From NCBI GenBank assembly GCA_022787565.1, contig JALFVN010000057.1, positions 1-33,587 of the forward strand: a stretch of 33,587 bases of DNA, given 5' to 3'. The position numbers and the translations under genes are program-made. The stretch's first letter is position 1. The number at the start of each line of letters is the position of its first letter. Origin of the DNA: Clostridiales bacterium (GTDB taxonomy: Bacteria > Bacillota > Clostridia > Oscillospirales > Oscillospiraceae). Under the pieces are notes generated by a model that was not told the DNA's origin, made no database searches, and worked only from the letters and a program-made list of their open reading frames with translations. Positions 14,924 through 22,652 of this stretch are shown here, piece by piece.

Positions 14924-15360
14924 CGTTTACCTATGCGGGGGCAGATACTGCGGAGCATGGTGACCGTGGTGCCCTTTCCGGGGGTGGAGCGCACCTTCAG
15001 CTTGTCCATAAAGCTGCCCATAATGGTAAAGCCCATGCCGCTTCTGTCTTCCCCGCCGGTGCTGTAAAGGGGGGTCATGGCCTGCTCCAGATCCTCAATG
15101 CCTCTGCCCCAGTCCCGGACGGAGATCTCCAGCACATTGTTGTCCAGAATACGCAGGCGCATGGAGATCCGGCCGATGCTGTCCGGATAGGCGTGGACAA
15201 TGGCGTTGGTCACGGCCTCGGAAACCGCGGTTCTGATATCCCCAAGCTCCTCCATGGTGGGATCAAGTTGGGTGGCAAAGGCCGCCGCGGCAGTCCGGGC
15301 AAAGGCCTCGTTGCAGCTCTTGCTGGGGAATTCCAGCTTTATGTAATTTCGACTGTTCAT
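14920..15360 (-). CDS. spoIIAB: Anti-sigma F factor and serine kinase SpoIIAB
   Basis: A 146-residue GHKL-fold protein that binds and inhibits SigF and phosphorylates SpoIIAA. The N box EAVTNAIVHAY (48-58), G1 box DWGRGI (83-88) and G2 box RSGMGF (106-111) are all present, so both kinase and inhibitor functions should be intact. ATG 15360 has AGGAGGAAG at ideal spacing. It follows spoIIAA after 11 bases and overlaps sigF by four. Confidence 0.96.
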   Translation of the reverse strand: MNSRNYIKLEFPSKSCNEAFARTAAAAFATQLDPTMEELGDIRTAVSEAVTNAIVHAYPDSIGRISMRLRILDNNVLEISVRDWGRGIEDLEQAMTPLYSTGGEDRSGMGFTIMGSFMDKLKVRSTPGKGTTVTMLRSICPRIGKR

Positions 15361-15371
15361 GATCTTCCTCC

Positions 15372-15686
15372 TTATCTGCCTGTGGCCACCGGCACAAGCC
15401 GGTCGATGCCCGAGGCGTCAATGACCCTCAGGGCCTGCTTGGCCGGGTTTTCGATCCATACCCTTCCGCCCAGAGCGCTCATCCGTCGGCTGGTCCGGAT
15501 GATGACCGCTATGCCGGATGAATCCATAAAAGTCAGACCTGCCATGTCCAGAACGCAGTCTCTGGGCAGATACTCGTCCAAAAGCTCGTCGATGGCGTGT
15601 ATGGTGCATTTGGCCTCGTGGTGATCCAGCTCTCCGCTGAGAAAGATGGTCAGTCTGCCCGAGGAAAAAGCGGTGCTTATATTCAT
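15372..15686 (-). CDS. spoIIAA: Anti-anti-sigma factor SpoIIAA
   Basis: A 104-residue STAS-domain protein. In its unphosphorylated form it binds SpoIIAB and frees SigF. The phosphorylation loop FMDSSGIAVI is at about 53-62; the serine pair 56-57 includes the residue corresponding to Ser58 of Bacillus subtilis. The start at 15686 follows AGGAG at good distance; an earlier in-frame ATG at 15728 lies in a hairpin and has no ribosome site. An intrinsic-terminator-like hairpin at 15717-15747 lies only 30 bases upstream, so the operon promoter must be further upstream or the operon is partly read through from the GNAT gene. Confidence 0.95.
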   Translation of the reverse strand: MNISTAFSSGRLTIFLSGELDHHEAKCTIHAIDELLDEYLPRDCVLDMAGLTFMDSSGIAVIIRTSRRMSALGGRVWIENPAKQALRVIDASGIDRLVPVATGR

Positions 15687-15716
15687 GATCGTTTCTCCTG
15701 TCTGTAAAACAAAAAA

Positions 15717-15747
15717 ATGGCATCGCATAAAAACTATGCGATACCAT
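15717..15747 (-). terminator. Hairpin terminator between the GNAT gene and spoIIA
   Basis: Arms of 13 bp (ATGGCATCGCATA / TATGCGATACCAT, one G-T pair) around a five-base loop. On the minus strand it is followed by a run of seven T; on the plus strand by TTTTATTTG. It ends the GNAT transcript and, since it sits 30 bases before spoIIAA, may also act as an attenuator in the spoIIA leader. Confidence 0.75.
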
Positions 15748-15788
15748 TTTATTTGTTTTATCCTGCATTTTTCGTCGAAACAGGGTGC

Positions 15789-16481
15789 TCATTCAGATTT
15801 TCCGCACCAGCAGATGTTCTTTTCGGAAAAATCCATGCCCAGCTTCTCCTGTAGACGGCGGGAGGGCTCGTTTCCCACGAAAATCTGCCCGTAGGGCACA
15901 TTGCCCTGGGCCAGCTCCCGGTTTACATAATTTCTTTCCAGCGCCTCGGCTATGCCCAGCCGCCTGAACTGCGGGAACACAAACAGCATCCCCAGAGAGC
16001 CCTCCGGGTGCCGCCCCATAAAGCCGGCCAGCTCACCGTTGACAAAAGCGCCGCAGATAATGCCCTCATCCAGCAACGCGGTGATTCCCTCTTCATCATC
16101 CAGATCATAGTTTTCGTCAATGCGCTTCGCGTAGCTTCTGTCCAGCTGCCGGATATCCGCAAGGGTCTCCTCCATGGGTGTGGTCTTCGTATAGGCGCCC
16201 TGCCAGCACTCGTCCCCCACGCGGTAGCCAAGTCCGGCCAGGTCCTCTCTCATGTCCATCTGATGCAGCACCACCCAGGGCGGCTGATGGGTCCGGATCA
16301 GCGCCAGCCCCAGCGCCCTGTCCTCGCAGGAGAGCATCCAGACCCAGCCGCCGTCCGCCGCGATCAGCACCGCCTCGTCAGACGCGTACACGATCTGACA
16401 GATATCCCGGCGGATACACTCGATCATATCCACATTCAGCAGATAATCCTTATTCAGAAATGCCAGTGCTTTTTCTTTCAT
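15789..16481 (-). CDS. GNAT-family N-acetyltransferase
   Basis: A 230-residue protein whose C-terminal half (about 140-225) has the GNAT acetyl-CoA fold: GAFVNGELAGFMGRHPEGSL, then LGMLFVFPQFRRLGIAEALE, a version of motif A (Q/R-x-x-G-x-A) for binding the pyrophosphate of acetyl-CoA. The N-terminal half (about 1-110) resembles the lid domain of two-domain GNATs. Substrate unknown. ATG 16481 is chosen because GGAGCG lies just upstream; the frame stays open upstream only through the repeat element. The two repeat elements sit immediately in front, so the promoter is either between 16482 and 16503 or carried by the repeats. Confidence 0.8.
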   Translation of the reverse strand: MKEKALAFLNKDYLLNVDMIECIRRDICQIVYASDEAVLIAADGGWVWMLSCEDRALGLALIRTHQPPWVVLHQMDMREDLAGLGYRVGDECWQGAYTKTTPMEETLADIRQLDRSYAKRIDENYDLDDEEGITALLDEGIICGAFVNGELAGFMGRHPEGSLGMLFVFPQFRRLGIAEALERNYVNRELAQGNVPYGQIFVGNEPSRRLQEKLGMDFSEKNICWCGKSE

Positions 16482-16503
16482 ATACGCTCCAAACCAAAAA
16501 AAC

Positions 16504-16591
16504 TGTCCTCCCGAGAAGCTGTACGACGAAGGATCCCGTGTTTTCATGCTTCCTTCTCTTTTAGGGATCCTTCGCTTCGCTCAGGATGACA
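16504..16591. repeat. Interspersed inverted-repeat element, copy A
   Basis: An 88-bp element that can fold into a long hairpin. The right arm begins GGGATCCTTCGC and ends AGGATGACA; the left arm is its degenerate complement (TGTCCTCCCGAG...GAAGGATCCC). The inner part (GTGTTTTCATGCTTCCTTCT) is identical to that of copy B. No transposase or other protein is encoded. It lies directly upstream of the GNAT gene. Confidence 0.85.
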
Positions 16592-16618
16592 GAGAGATAA
16601 TGCAAACCGAAAATATCC

Positions 16619-16706
16619 TGTCATCCTGAGGCGCTTTGCGACGAAGGATCCCGTGTTTTCATGCTTCCTTCTCTTTGCGGGATCCTTCGCTTCGCTCAGG
16701 ATGACA
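16619..16706. repeat. Interspersed inverted-repeat element, copy B
   Basis: Also 88 bp, offset from copy A by 115 bases. Left arm TGTCATCCTGAG...GAAGGATCCC, right arm GGGATCCTTCGC...AGGATGACA. It begins 12 bases after the valS stop codon, so the hairpin will form in the 3' end of the valS message. It may behave like REP/BIME elements in protecting or ending transcripts, but has no T-tract. Confidence 0.85.
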
Positions 16707-16717
16707 GAGACAAACTT

Positions 16718-19342
16718 TTATTTGCCCAGGTTTTCCAGGCTGGCTTTCAGGTTCTCGATAAGAGCCTCCAGCTTTGCCTTTTTCTCCCGTTCCACATTGA
16801 CCACCTGCTCGGGCGCGCGGGTGACAAAGTTCTGGTTGGAAAGCTTTGCGTTCTGGGAAGCCAGCTGCTTTTCGGCGTTGGCCAGCTCCTTCTCGATGCG
16901 GGCCTTCTCCTTTTCCAGATCCACCAGCTCCGCCATGGGCATGAACATGCGGGCGTTGTCGGTGACTACGGAGACCATACCCTCGCTGCCGGCGGGAGCT
17001 GCGTCCACAACGCTGACCTCGCTTGCATAGGCCAGCTTGCAGATATAGCTGTTTCCTGCCTCAAAAGCGGCCTTCTTGTCGGTGGCGATGATCAGGTGCG
17101 CCTTTCTGGAGGGGGGCACGTTCATCTCGCTGCGGCGGGCGCGGACGGCCTTGATGGCGGTCATGACCATCTCGAAGTTCTGCTCGTCAGCGGGGAAGCT
17201 GAGCTCGCTTCTGTACTCGGGATAGCGCTCGATCATCAGGGCCTCGCCCTCGTGGGGCAGAGCCTGCCAGATCTCCTCGGTGATGAAGGGGATAAAGGGA
17301 TGAGCAAGCTTCAAAATCTCGGTCAGCACATAGAGCAGCACCTTCTGTGCGGAGAGCTTCAGCTCCTCGCTGCCGCCGTTGAGACGGGGCTTGGTCAGCT
17401 CAATGTACCAGTCGCAGAAGCTGTCCCAGATAAAGTCGTAGATCTTGCCTGCCGCCACGCCCAGCTCGAAGCTGTCCATGTTCTCGCAGACCTCTTTGAC
17501 TACGTCGTTGAGCTTGGAGAGGATCCACTTGTCCTCGATCTCCAGCTTCTCCGGCAGCTCGTTTTTGTCGATGGTCAGGTTCATCATCACGAAGCGGGAG
17601 GCATTCCAGATCTTGTTGCAGAAGTTGCGCATGGCCTCGCACTTCTCCACATAGAAGCGCATGTCGTTTCCGGGAGAGTTGCCGGTGATCAGGTTAAAGC
17701 GCAGGGCGTCGGCGCCGTAGGTCTGGACCATCTCCAGGGGGTCGATGCCGTTGCCCAGGGACTTGGACATCTTGCGGCCCAGGCTGTCGCGGACCAGGCC
17801 GTGGATGAACACGGTTTTGAAGGGCTCCTTGTCCATCTGCTCCATGCCGGAGAAGATCATACGGGCCACCCAGAAGAAGATAATGTCGTAGCCGGTGACC
17901 ATGACGGAGGTGGGGTACCAATAGTCCAGCTCCTCGGTCTTTTCCGGCCAGCCCATAGTGGAGAAGGGCCAGAGGGCGGAGGAGAACCAGGTATCCAGCA
18001 CGTCCTCATCCCGGGTGATGTTCTTGCTGTGGCAGTGCTCGCACTCGGTGGCATCCTCACGGGAGACGGTGATGTGGCCGCAGTCGGCACAGTACCAGGC
18101 GGGGATCTGGTGGCCCCACCAGAGCTGGCGGGAGATGCACCAGTCATGCACGTTCTCCATCCAGTTCAGATAGGTCTTGGTGAATCTCTCCGGCACAAAC
18201 CTGATGCGCCCGTCTTTCACCACCTCAATGGCTTTCTCGGCAAGAGGAGCCATTTTTACAAACCACTGGGGGCTGGTGAGAGGCTCAACCACAGTGCCGC
18301 AGCGGTAGCAGCAGCCCACGTTATGGCTGTAGGGCTCAACCTTTACCAGGTAGCCCTGCTCCTCCAGGTCGGCCACGATGGCCTTTCTGGCCTCGTAGCG
18401 GTCCATGCCGTTATATTTTCCGCCGTTGATGATCCTGGCGTCCTCGTCGATGCATTTGATCTGCTCCAGATTGTGGCGCAGGCCCACCTCGTAGTCGTTG
18501 GGGTCGTGGCAGGGGGTCATTTTTACCGCGCCGGTACCGAAGCCCAGCTCAACATATTCGTCGGCCACGATGGGCAGCTTTCTGCCAACCAGGGGCAGGA
18601 TGGCGTTTTTGCCCACCAGGTGCTTATAGCGCTCGTCGTCCGGGTGGACGGCCACGCCGGTGTCGCCCAGCATGGTCTCGGGCCGGGTGGTGGCGATGAT
18701 GAACTCCTCATCGGAGTTTTCGATGGGATAGCGGATGTGCCAGAAGTTGCCCGGCATGTCCTTGTATTCCACTTCCGCGTCGGACAGGGCGGTGCGGCAG
18801 TGGGGGCACCAGTTGATGATGCGGCTGCCCTTGTAGATCAGGCCCTTGTCGTAAAGGTCGCAGAAGGTCTCGCGGACGGCCTTGGCGCAGGTGTCGTCCA
18901 TGGTGAAGCGGCTGCGGTCCCAGTCGCAGGAGACGCCCATGCTCTTCTGCTGCTCGACGATACGGTCGCCGTACTGGGCCTTCCAGTCCCAAACCCGCTC
19001 CAGGAACTTGTCCCGGCCCAGGTCGTAACGGGTCTTGCCCTCTTCCTTGCGGAGGACCTCTTCCACCTTGATCTGGGTGGCGATGCCGGCATGGTCAACG
19101 CCGGGCAGCCACAGAGCGGAATAGCCCTGCATACGCTTGTAGCGGGTCAGGATGTCCTGCAAGGTTGCGTCAAGGGCGTGGCCCATATGGAGCTGGCCGG
19201 TGACATTGGGAGGGGGCATCACAATGGAGAAGGGCTTTTTCTCCGGGTCGATTTTCCCCTTGAAGTAGCCGCCTTCCATCCACATATCATAAATTTTCTT
19301 TTCCACAGCCTGTGGTTCATAGACTTTCGGAAGTTCTTTCAT
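16718..19342 (-). CDS. valS: Valyl-tRNA synthetase
   Basis: Class I aminoacyl-tRNA synthetase (874 residues, normal length) that charges tRNA-Val and edits mischarged threonine. The HIGH-type motif is HMGH (52-55, in [14 protein letters not shown]) and KMSKS is at 524-528. The editing domain, the zinc-binding-type CxxC pairs (CPHCRTA; CADCGH...CEHCHS) and the C-terminal coiled coil (about 805-874, [19 protein letters not shown]) are all recognisable. The start at 19342 is preferred over ATG 19349, because AGGAG then has nine rather than two bases of spacing. It is controlled by a T-box leader (19470-19722) and a consensus promoter (19729-19757). Confidence 0.98.
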   Translation of the reverse strand: MKELPKVYEPQAVEKKIYDMWMEGGYFKGKIDPEKKPFSIVMPPPNVTGQLHMGHALDATLQDILTRYKRMQGYSALWLPGVDHAGIATQIKVEEVLRKEEGKTRYDLGRDKFLERVWDWKAQYGDRIVEQQKSMGVSCDWDRSRFTMDDTCAKAVRETFCDLYDKGLIYKGSRIINWCPHCRTALSDAEVEYKDMPGNFWHIRYPIENSDEEFIIATTRPETMLGDTGVAVHPDDERYKHLVGKNAILPLVGRKLPIVADEYVELGFGTGAVKMTPCHDPNDYEVGLRHNLEQIKCIDEDARIINGGKYNGMDRYEARKAIVADLEEQGYLVKVEPYSHNVGCCYRCGTVVEPLTSPQWFVKMAPLAEKAIEVVKDGRIRFVPERFTKTYLNWMENVHDWCISRQLWWGHQIPAWYCADCGHITVSREDATECEHCHSKNITRDEDVLDTWFSSALWPFSTMGWPEKTEELDYWYPTSVMVTGYDIIFFWVARMIFSGMEQMDKEPFKTVFIHGLVRDSLGRKMSKSLGNGIDPLEMVQTYGADALRFNLITGNSPGNDMRFYVEKCEAMRNFCNKIWNASRFVMMNLTIDKNELPEKLEIEDKWILSKLNDVVKEVCENMDSFELGVAAGKIYDFIWDSFCDWYIELTKPRLNGGSEELKLSAQKVLLYVLTEILKLAHPFIPFITEEIWQALPHEGEALMIERYPEYRSELSFPADEQNFEMVMTAIKAVRARRSEMNVPPSRKAHLIIATDKKAAFEAGNSYICKLAYASEVSVVDAAPAGSEGMVSVVTDNARMFMPMAELVDLEKEKARIEKELANAEKQLASQNAKLSNQNFVTRAPEQVVNVEREKKAKLEALIENLKASLENLGK

Positions 19343-19396
19343 TTTTCATTTCTCCTGTATCATTATAATCTTCAATTTCTTCATTAAGCAGCCATG

Positions 19397-19445
19397 GCAG
19401 GTACGCTCCCGTGGACGCTCCACGAAGCGAACAGACTCTTCCTGC
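19397..19445 (-). other. Nested hairpin in the valS leader, downstream of the T-box
   Basis: Three nested stems, GCAGG/CCTGC, CGCT/AGCG and CGTGGA/TCCACG around a CGC loop, lie between the T-box terminator and valS. They are not part of the standard T-box fold. The roughly 100 bases here contain no gene. Function unknown; could be an RNA-processing or stability element, or a small inserted repeat. Confidence 0.45.
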
Positions 19446-19469
19446 GTTCCACAGGCTCACCCCCTTTAA

Positions 19470-19722
19470 ATCACAAAAATAAAACGCCCTGAAACCAAAA
19501 GGCTTCAGGGCGATAAAATACCGTGGTACCACCTGAATTCCGCAAAACGCGGCGCTCATGGGTTTTGTAACGGCAACCAACCGCCGGGACTTACGCAGGG
19601 ATGACTCCCCTTTCACTCCCGATGCTCAGGGCCGACCTTCCGCAGCGCCTCACAGGAGCTTGCACCAAACGCTCCCTCTCTGAAGATCCGCAATCTGCGT
19701 ACTCCTGCCCATCTCAGCAAGT
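19470..19722 (-). ncRNA. T-box riboswitch (valine specifier) controlling valS
   Basis: A leader RNA that senses uncharged tRNA-Val. On the minus strand it shows the Stem I features (AGAGAGGGAGC followed by TTTGGTGCAAGCTCC, about 19652-19682), a candidate specifier GUC (19636-19634) in the GAAGGUCGG context, the conserved T-box AGGTGGTACCACGG (19534-19521) and a terminator hairpin CGCCCTGAAGCC / GGTTTCAGGGCG (19485-19512) followed by TTTTATTTTT. GUC codes for valine, as expected for valS. When uncharged tRNA binds, the T-box pairs to form the antiterminator and valS is transcribed. Confidence 0.93.
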
Positions 19723-19728
19723 GGAAAT

Positions 19729-19757
19729 ATTATAATTTACCCGTTTTCATTTGTCAA
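19729..19757 (-). promoter_or_regulatory. Consensus sigma-A promoter of the T-box/valS unit
   Basis: A perfect TTGACA (19757-19752) and a perfect TATAAT (19734-19729) with a 17-base spacer on the minus strand. Transcription should start at about 19722, just ahead of Stem I of the T-box. Confidence 0.92.
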
Positions 19758-20115
19758 CACAAGCAAAACAAAAGGTGAAAATTTGTGTAAAAAATCGGTA
19801 GACCTATAACCTACGAAGATCTGCACAAAGCCCCGGGTGGTGGCGAAGATTCTCCAGCGCAAGATAAAGATGGGGCGAACCGAAGCTAACAACGGCGGCG
19901 ATGAGTATAGCGAAGATGTGTACCGTATCCTCCGGGAGCAGCACCAGTGGTGTGTGTGGGGAAAAAGCCGTTTTGATAGAAAAAGAACATGAGGTAGAAT
20001 GCCGCAGGTTCTGTACTTACATAAGCCAAGAAATGCTTATTATGTACTTTTGAGTAAAGGGGATGGTACCATTGATGGGCACCCTCCACTCTCTGGTAAA
20101 TAATATGGTACAGAC
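19758..20115. other. Intergenic stretch with coding-like remnant
   Basis: No intact gene is supported here. On the plus strand one frame runs open from 19810 to 20105 except for a single TGA at 19990. It reads like real protein (for example DEYSEDVYRILREQHQW, and after the TGA YLHKPRNAYYVLLSKGDG) but has no proper start, and the adjacent frame before 19819 also reads coding-like (RPITYEDLHKAP), as if a frameshift had occurred. This may be a degraded gene of a mobile element. A minus-strand frame over 19886-20152 has no ribosome site and looks non-coding. Confidence 0.3.
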
Positions 20116-21414
20116 CTATTCCATAGAAACAGCAGCGCAAGCTATTGCCCATATTTTATTCCCGGCGGTATTCGGGTATGTAAAATAGTCAAGAGGAAGC
20201 GCCGTCAATGTCACTCTACTTCCTTCGTAAACATTATCCGCGTAACCAAGCAGATATATGTAATACGCATTATAGTTTGAGTCTTGAGCAATGCAGAAGC
20301 TGTAATCATATCCCCAATCGGAGTATTCAAAAATCTGAACAACCCTTAGCCCAGATATTTTGATTAATTTTTCGCCAAATTTTGCAGGGTTTTTCGCAAA
20401 TGCTTCATACTTAAAGTTTTCTTCAAACTCTATATCAGTATTCTCTGTAGTATTGTTTATAAAGACATCTGGATATTTTTCTAAAAAGGCAACGGCGTTA
20501 TCAGTTATCTCATAACCATCATCATCGCCTGTACCAAGAGCTACAAAAAATTGTAAGGGCGTAGGCGCAAATTCGCCGTCCTTGAAATTGCCTTCGTGAA
20601 CATTGGAGAAAGCATCAAATGTTGCTTTGCCGAAGCCGTTATAGAGACCATTTTTCCACTCTCCTGTATAAGTATAACGAACACCAGCATCATTAACCGC
20701 AGTGAAAGTGCCAGAACCGGAAGGGAGACCGTCTAAGACGTCGCCTTTATACTCGCCCATACGATCAACACCATCAAGAAAATGAACGACGTACAAATCA
20801 GATTCCAGATAGCCCTCTCCGGAGAAAACGTCATCAGTCCAGGAGCCGGTGTAATTTATGTATCCTTCTTCGGAGCTGGCATTAAAAGACCCCGCACCGT
20901 TTGGAACCCCATCAACTGTTTCGCCAGAATAGAAGCCGACATAGGTTTCTCCATTGTATTCAAGAACAAACCCACCATATTCTAAGTTGCCAACGCCAAC
21001 AAGAGCTCCGCTTTCCCATTGTCCGGAGTATGTGAGGTTTGCATCAGCGTCCGAGGAAGTAAAAGTGCCTTCACCATTAGGAACACCATTTACGGCTTCC
21101 CCTGAATAGAAACCAACATAGGTGTTTCCGTTGTATTCAAGAGCAAACCCATCATATTCTAAGTTGCCTACGCCAACAAGAACTCCGTTTTCCCACTGCC
21201 CGGAGCATGTAAGGTTTACTTCAGGCCCTGAGAAAGTAAATGTGCCTTCACCGTTAGGGATTTTATTAATAACGGTTCCGGTGAACACGCCAGAATACTC
21301 TTCATTTCCAATGGTTGCAGTGTATTGCAGGTCAGTTACTTCTTTGGGGCCGCCACAGGCACACAAACAAACAGCCATAGCAATAACCAGAAAAATGACA
21401 ATAGTCTTTTTCAT
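20116..21414 (-). CDS. MORN-repeat lipoprotein with C-terminal OB-fold-like domain
   Basis: A 432-residue exported protein. It begins with a lipoprotein signal peptide (MKK, a hydrophobic stretch and lipobox LCAC with Cys20). Residues 45-285 consist of MORN-type units (NGEGTFT, YSGQW, YVGFYSGE). Residues 52-110 and 111-169 are nearly identical, the result of a 177-bp tandem duplication at 21085-21261 and 20908-21084; further units are more divergent. The C-terminal 120 residues (AFAKNPAKFGEKLIKISGLRV... GSRVTLTAL) resemble the small OB-fold-like domain found in many Firmicute lipoproteins. AAAGGAGGG precedes ATG 21414. More A+T-rich than its neighbours. Function unknown; probably a surface-anchored binding protein. 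Confidence 0.85.
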   Translation of the reverse strand: MKKTIVIFLVIAMAVCLCACGGPKEVTDLQYTATIGNEEYSGVFTGTVINKIPNGEGTFTFSGPEVNLTCSGQWENGVLVGVGNLEYDGFALEYNGNTYVGFYSGEAVNGVPNGEGTFTSSDADANLTYSGQWESGALVGVGNLEYGGFVLEYNGETYVGFYSGETVDGVPNGAGSFNASSEEGYINYTGSWTDDVFSGEGYLESDLYVVHFLDGVDRMGEYKGDVLDGLPSGSGTFTAVNDAGVRYTYTGEWKNGLYNGFGKATFDAFSNVHEGNFKDGEFAPTPLQFFVALGTGDDDGYEITDNAVAFLEKYPDVFINNTTENTDIEFEENFKYEAFAKNPAKFGEKLIKISGLRVVQIFEYSDWGYDYSFCIAQDSNYNAYYIYLLGYADNVYEGSRVTLTALPLDYFTYPNTAGNKIWAIACAAVSME

Positions 21415-21733
21415 AGAGCCCTCCTTTTATAAGCACATATTGTATCCCGATGCCGACATTATACTTCTTCAATGATTTTCAAAGGGTTTGGATGAGTCTG
21501 GTGCATTGTATGCACACATCTGTTTGCTGGAGGAAGTGGTATCTTTCCTAATGCGATCTAATCTCTTTACTTTAACGCGTCCATAGGACAAAGAAAAGCA
21601 AGCTAATTGTCTTTATAAATACGCTACCCACTTTCAAAAAGATTTGCGAGGATCTCCCAAAAACATTGTACTCCCCCAATTTCTTTCTGTCATTACGGTA
21701 AAACAGGCAAAAAAGATGCTTCGATTTTGTGTA
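21415..21733. other. Intergenic region, no gene found
   Basis: A+T-rich stretch between the MORN lipoprotein gene and the flavoprotein gene. It should contain the lipoprotein promoter (a TATAAT occurs on the minus strand at about 21473-21468 without a good -35). A 32-codon plus-strand frame ending at about 21584 (DESGALYAHICLLEE...) reads coding-like but has no start and may be a gene remnant. Confidence 0.4.
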
Positions 21734-22549
21734 CTATTTTGAACTGTCCAGGTATTCGCAGGCGCTGAGTGCGGCAATATTCCCCTCGCCCACCGCCTTG
21801 GCCAGCTGATAGGGCTTGCCGGTGCAGTCCCCGGCGGCAAACACGCCGGGCAGGTTTGTGGCCATGCGCCGGTCCGTGACGATGCCGCTCTTTCCCACTT
21901 CAAGGCCGGGTACCAGACGGGTGACGGAGACCGTGTCCTTGATGATAAACACGCCGTCCACCGGGTATTCCTGCCCACGGAATTTAAGGGTATCGGCCTT
22001 CAGGCCGCCGCTGATCTCATACCGGCCGTTTTCCGTAAAGCGCAGTACCTTACAGCCGATGTCCTCCAGAAATCCGGCGTCCTCCGCCGCTTCCTTATTA
22101 TTCCCTACGAGAGCCACGGTCTTGCCCCGGTAGAGCATCCCGTCGCAGGTGGCGCAGTAGCTGACGCCCCGGCCAAGGAACTCTGCCTCCCCCGGGTACA
22201 GATTCTCCCTTGTGATCCCTGCCGCAAGGATCAGCGCGCGGCACTGGGTAAAATCGTTTCCCACAGCCACGCCGAAAATGTCGCCCATGGGCATCACGTT
22301 CAGGGCCCGGCCGGAGATCAGGTCCGCCCCGCTGTTTTCCAGCTGGCTGTAAAACAGATTGCACATCTCTTCGCCGCGCATGGGGGGCAGTCCCGGGTAA
22401 TTGGTGACCAGCTCCGCCTTATAGAGACTGCCGGTCTCCACCCCATTTGCAACCACGGCCACCGTCTTTCCCCGGTTCAGCGCCGTCAGCGCCGCCGAGA
22501 CCCCCGCCGGCCCTCCGCCGACGATCAGAATATCATATAAGTCCTGCAT
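21734..22549 (-). CDS. Thioredoxin-reductase-like flavoprotein
   Basis: An FAD-dependent pyridine-nucleotide-type oxidoreductase of 271 residues, shorter than typical TrxB (about 310). The FAD motif is GGGPAG (11-16), the redox pair is CATC (132-135, in SYCATCDG) and the C-terminal FAD contact is GVFAAGDC (235-242). The second nucleotide-binding domain is shortened: the GxGxxA loop is replaced by VGNNKEAAEDA (148-158) and the Arg-rich NADPH phosphate motif (HRRxxxR) is missing. It is therefore unlikely to use NADPH and may take electrons from ferredoxin, like the ferredoxin-dependent flavin thioredoxin reductases (FFTR) of Clostridia. No thioredoxin gene is adjacent. Divergent from glnS. Confidence 0.85.
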   Translation of the reverse strand: MQDLYDILIVGGGPAGVSAALTALNRGKTVAVVANGVETGSLYKAELVTNYPGLPPMRGEEMCNLFYSQLENSGADLISGRALNVMPMGDIFGVAVGNDFTQCRALILAAGITRENLYPGEAEFLGRGVSYCATCDGMLYRGKTVALVGNNKEAAEDAGFLEDIGCKVLRFTENGRYEISGGLKADTLKFRGQEYPVDGVFIIKDTVSVTRLVPGLEVGKSGIVTDRRMATNLPGVFAAGDCTGKPYQLAKAVGEGNIAALSACEYLDSSK

Positions 22550-22574
22550 ACAAATACCGCCTTCTTTTTTTCGT

Positions 22575-22580
22575 AGTGTA
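22575..22580 (-). promoter_or_regulatory. Candidate extended -10 of the flavoprotein gene
   Basis: TGGTACACT on the minus strand (TACACT at 22580-22575) is an extended -10, 25 bases before the ATG at 22549. No clear -35 is seen, so the call is tentative. Confidence 0.35.
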
Positions 22581-22591
22581 CCACTTTTTTG

Positions 22592-22620
22592 TTGATATTA
22601 CCAGCCACATCGTATATAAT
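22592..22620 (+). promoter_or_regulatory. Sigma-A promoter of glnS
   Basis: TTGATA (22592-22597), 17-base spacer, TATAAT (22615-22620). It lies 32 bases before the glnS ATG, which is preceded by AAAAGGAG. Confidence 0.85.
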
Positions 22621-22652
22621 AGCAGAGAATTTTTAAAAGGAGAAAGAGAGTT

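Noticed and set aside
15740-15766. Possible sigma-H promoter before spoIIA (GCAGGATAA as -35)
   Set aside because: The -35-like element fits, but no GAAT-type -10 occurs at the right distance.
16504-16706. CRISPR array or tandem satellite
   Set aside because: Only two units, each a self-complementary element; no regular repeat-spacer pattern and no cas genes.
16661-19387. Very long open frame on the plus strand opposite valS
   Set aside because: It is the antisense of valS in GC-rich DNA, has no ribosome site, and its composition (His, Gly, Leu, Val) is typical of an antisense shadow.
19886-20152. 88-codon minus-strand frame overlapping the end of the MORN lipoprotein gene
   Set aside because: No ribosome site, overlap with a real gene, and aromatic-rich non-globular composition.
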